NCBI GenBank assembly: GCA_021791135.1
Contig: JAJYXD010000027.1
Span: forward strand, 1 to 13,585
From: a bacterium
GTDB lineage: Bacteria; Patescibacteriota; Minisyncoccia; UBA6257; GWB1-50-10
Length of the DNA: 13,585 bases
Direction: 5' to 3'
The position numbers and the translations under genes were made by a program. This document shows positions 13,473 to 13,585 of the stretch, one piece after another. Under the pieces are notes generated by a model. The model was not told where the DNA came from. It saw nothing but the letters and a program-made list of their open reading frames with translations, and did no database searches. Position 1 is the stretch's first letter, and the number at the start of each line of letters is the position of its first letter.

Positions 13473-13585
13473 TTCTTTTTATCTCATTGAAAGCATTTAG
13501 AGTCCCAATCTCGCTAACCCCCCTTACTAGGAATTTTTTTAGTTTAATATCACTTTCGGCTATAAATCGAACGAATTCCCCACTG

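Noticed and set aside
13473..13585. Promoter for ftsK upstream of 13472
   Set aside because: The best minus-strand boxes (TTCGAT, 16 nt, TATTAA) match poorly, and no Shine-Dalgarno site is present; nothing else supportable is seen in this 113-nt end.
1..13585. CRISPR array, transposase gene or recoded UGA
   Set aside because: No regularly spaced repeats, no integrase or transposase motifs, and TGA ends normal-length genes while Trp is encoded by TGG.

Overview
The window looks like a chromosomal segment of a bacterium with moderate GC content, most likely of the Candidate Phyla Radiation (Patescibacteria/Parcubacteria-like). The reasons are compact genes, mostly weak or absent Shine-Dalgarno sequences, divergent versions of core proteins (FolD, FtsH, a membrane-less FtsK) and a short HTH-membrane protein overlapping recA. 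The lineage is inferred from style, not proven. TGA acts as a normal stop codon and TGG as Trp, so the standard bacterial code applies.

Layout. Positions 1-243 hold a leader with a 15-bp inverted repeat whose right arm runs into the ftsH start codon. ftsH (244-2085) is followed by a tRNA cluster: a tRNA-Ile with the unusual anticodon UAU (2113-2185), then a tRNA-Val(UAC) whose D-loop is split by a 108-bp insert. That insert has 18-bp inverted-repeat arms and carries a second, complete tRNA-Val(UAC). The insert's ends share the CCCGTTAGA / TCTAACGGG-N-TGAA signature with the repeat upstream of ftsH. Next come two small RNase H-fold proteins (YkuK/DUF458-like, and a DEDDy exonuclease-like protein), a small one-helix membrane protein, a terminator, and glyA. 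A 325-bp leader with a promoter-like sequence and a hairpin precedes a 594-aa gene with features of glutathionylspermidine-synthase-like ATP-grasp ligases. A P1-family (DmpA-like) self-cleaving peptidase and an overlapping aspartate/glutamate-racemase-family gene follow, then a divergent folD. A bidirectional terminator separates these plus-strand genes from a minus-strand group, ftsK - HTH/TM protein - recA.

How the genes may work together. GlyA and FolD belong to one-carbon folate metabolism, but FolD has lost three of its four classic active-site residues. The ATP-grasp, P1-peptidase and racemase genes form a plausible amino-acid or peptide module: a racemase making a D-amino acid, a ligase joining it, and a peptidase that may trim or hydrolyse the product. 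FtsK, the RodZ-like protein and RecA are cell-division/DNA-maintenance functions. The most striking item is the tRNA nested inside the D-loop of another tRNA of the same anticodon, enclosed by an inverted-repeat element that seems to occur twice in the window.
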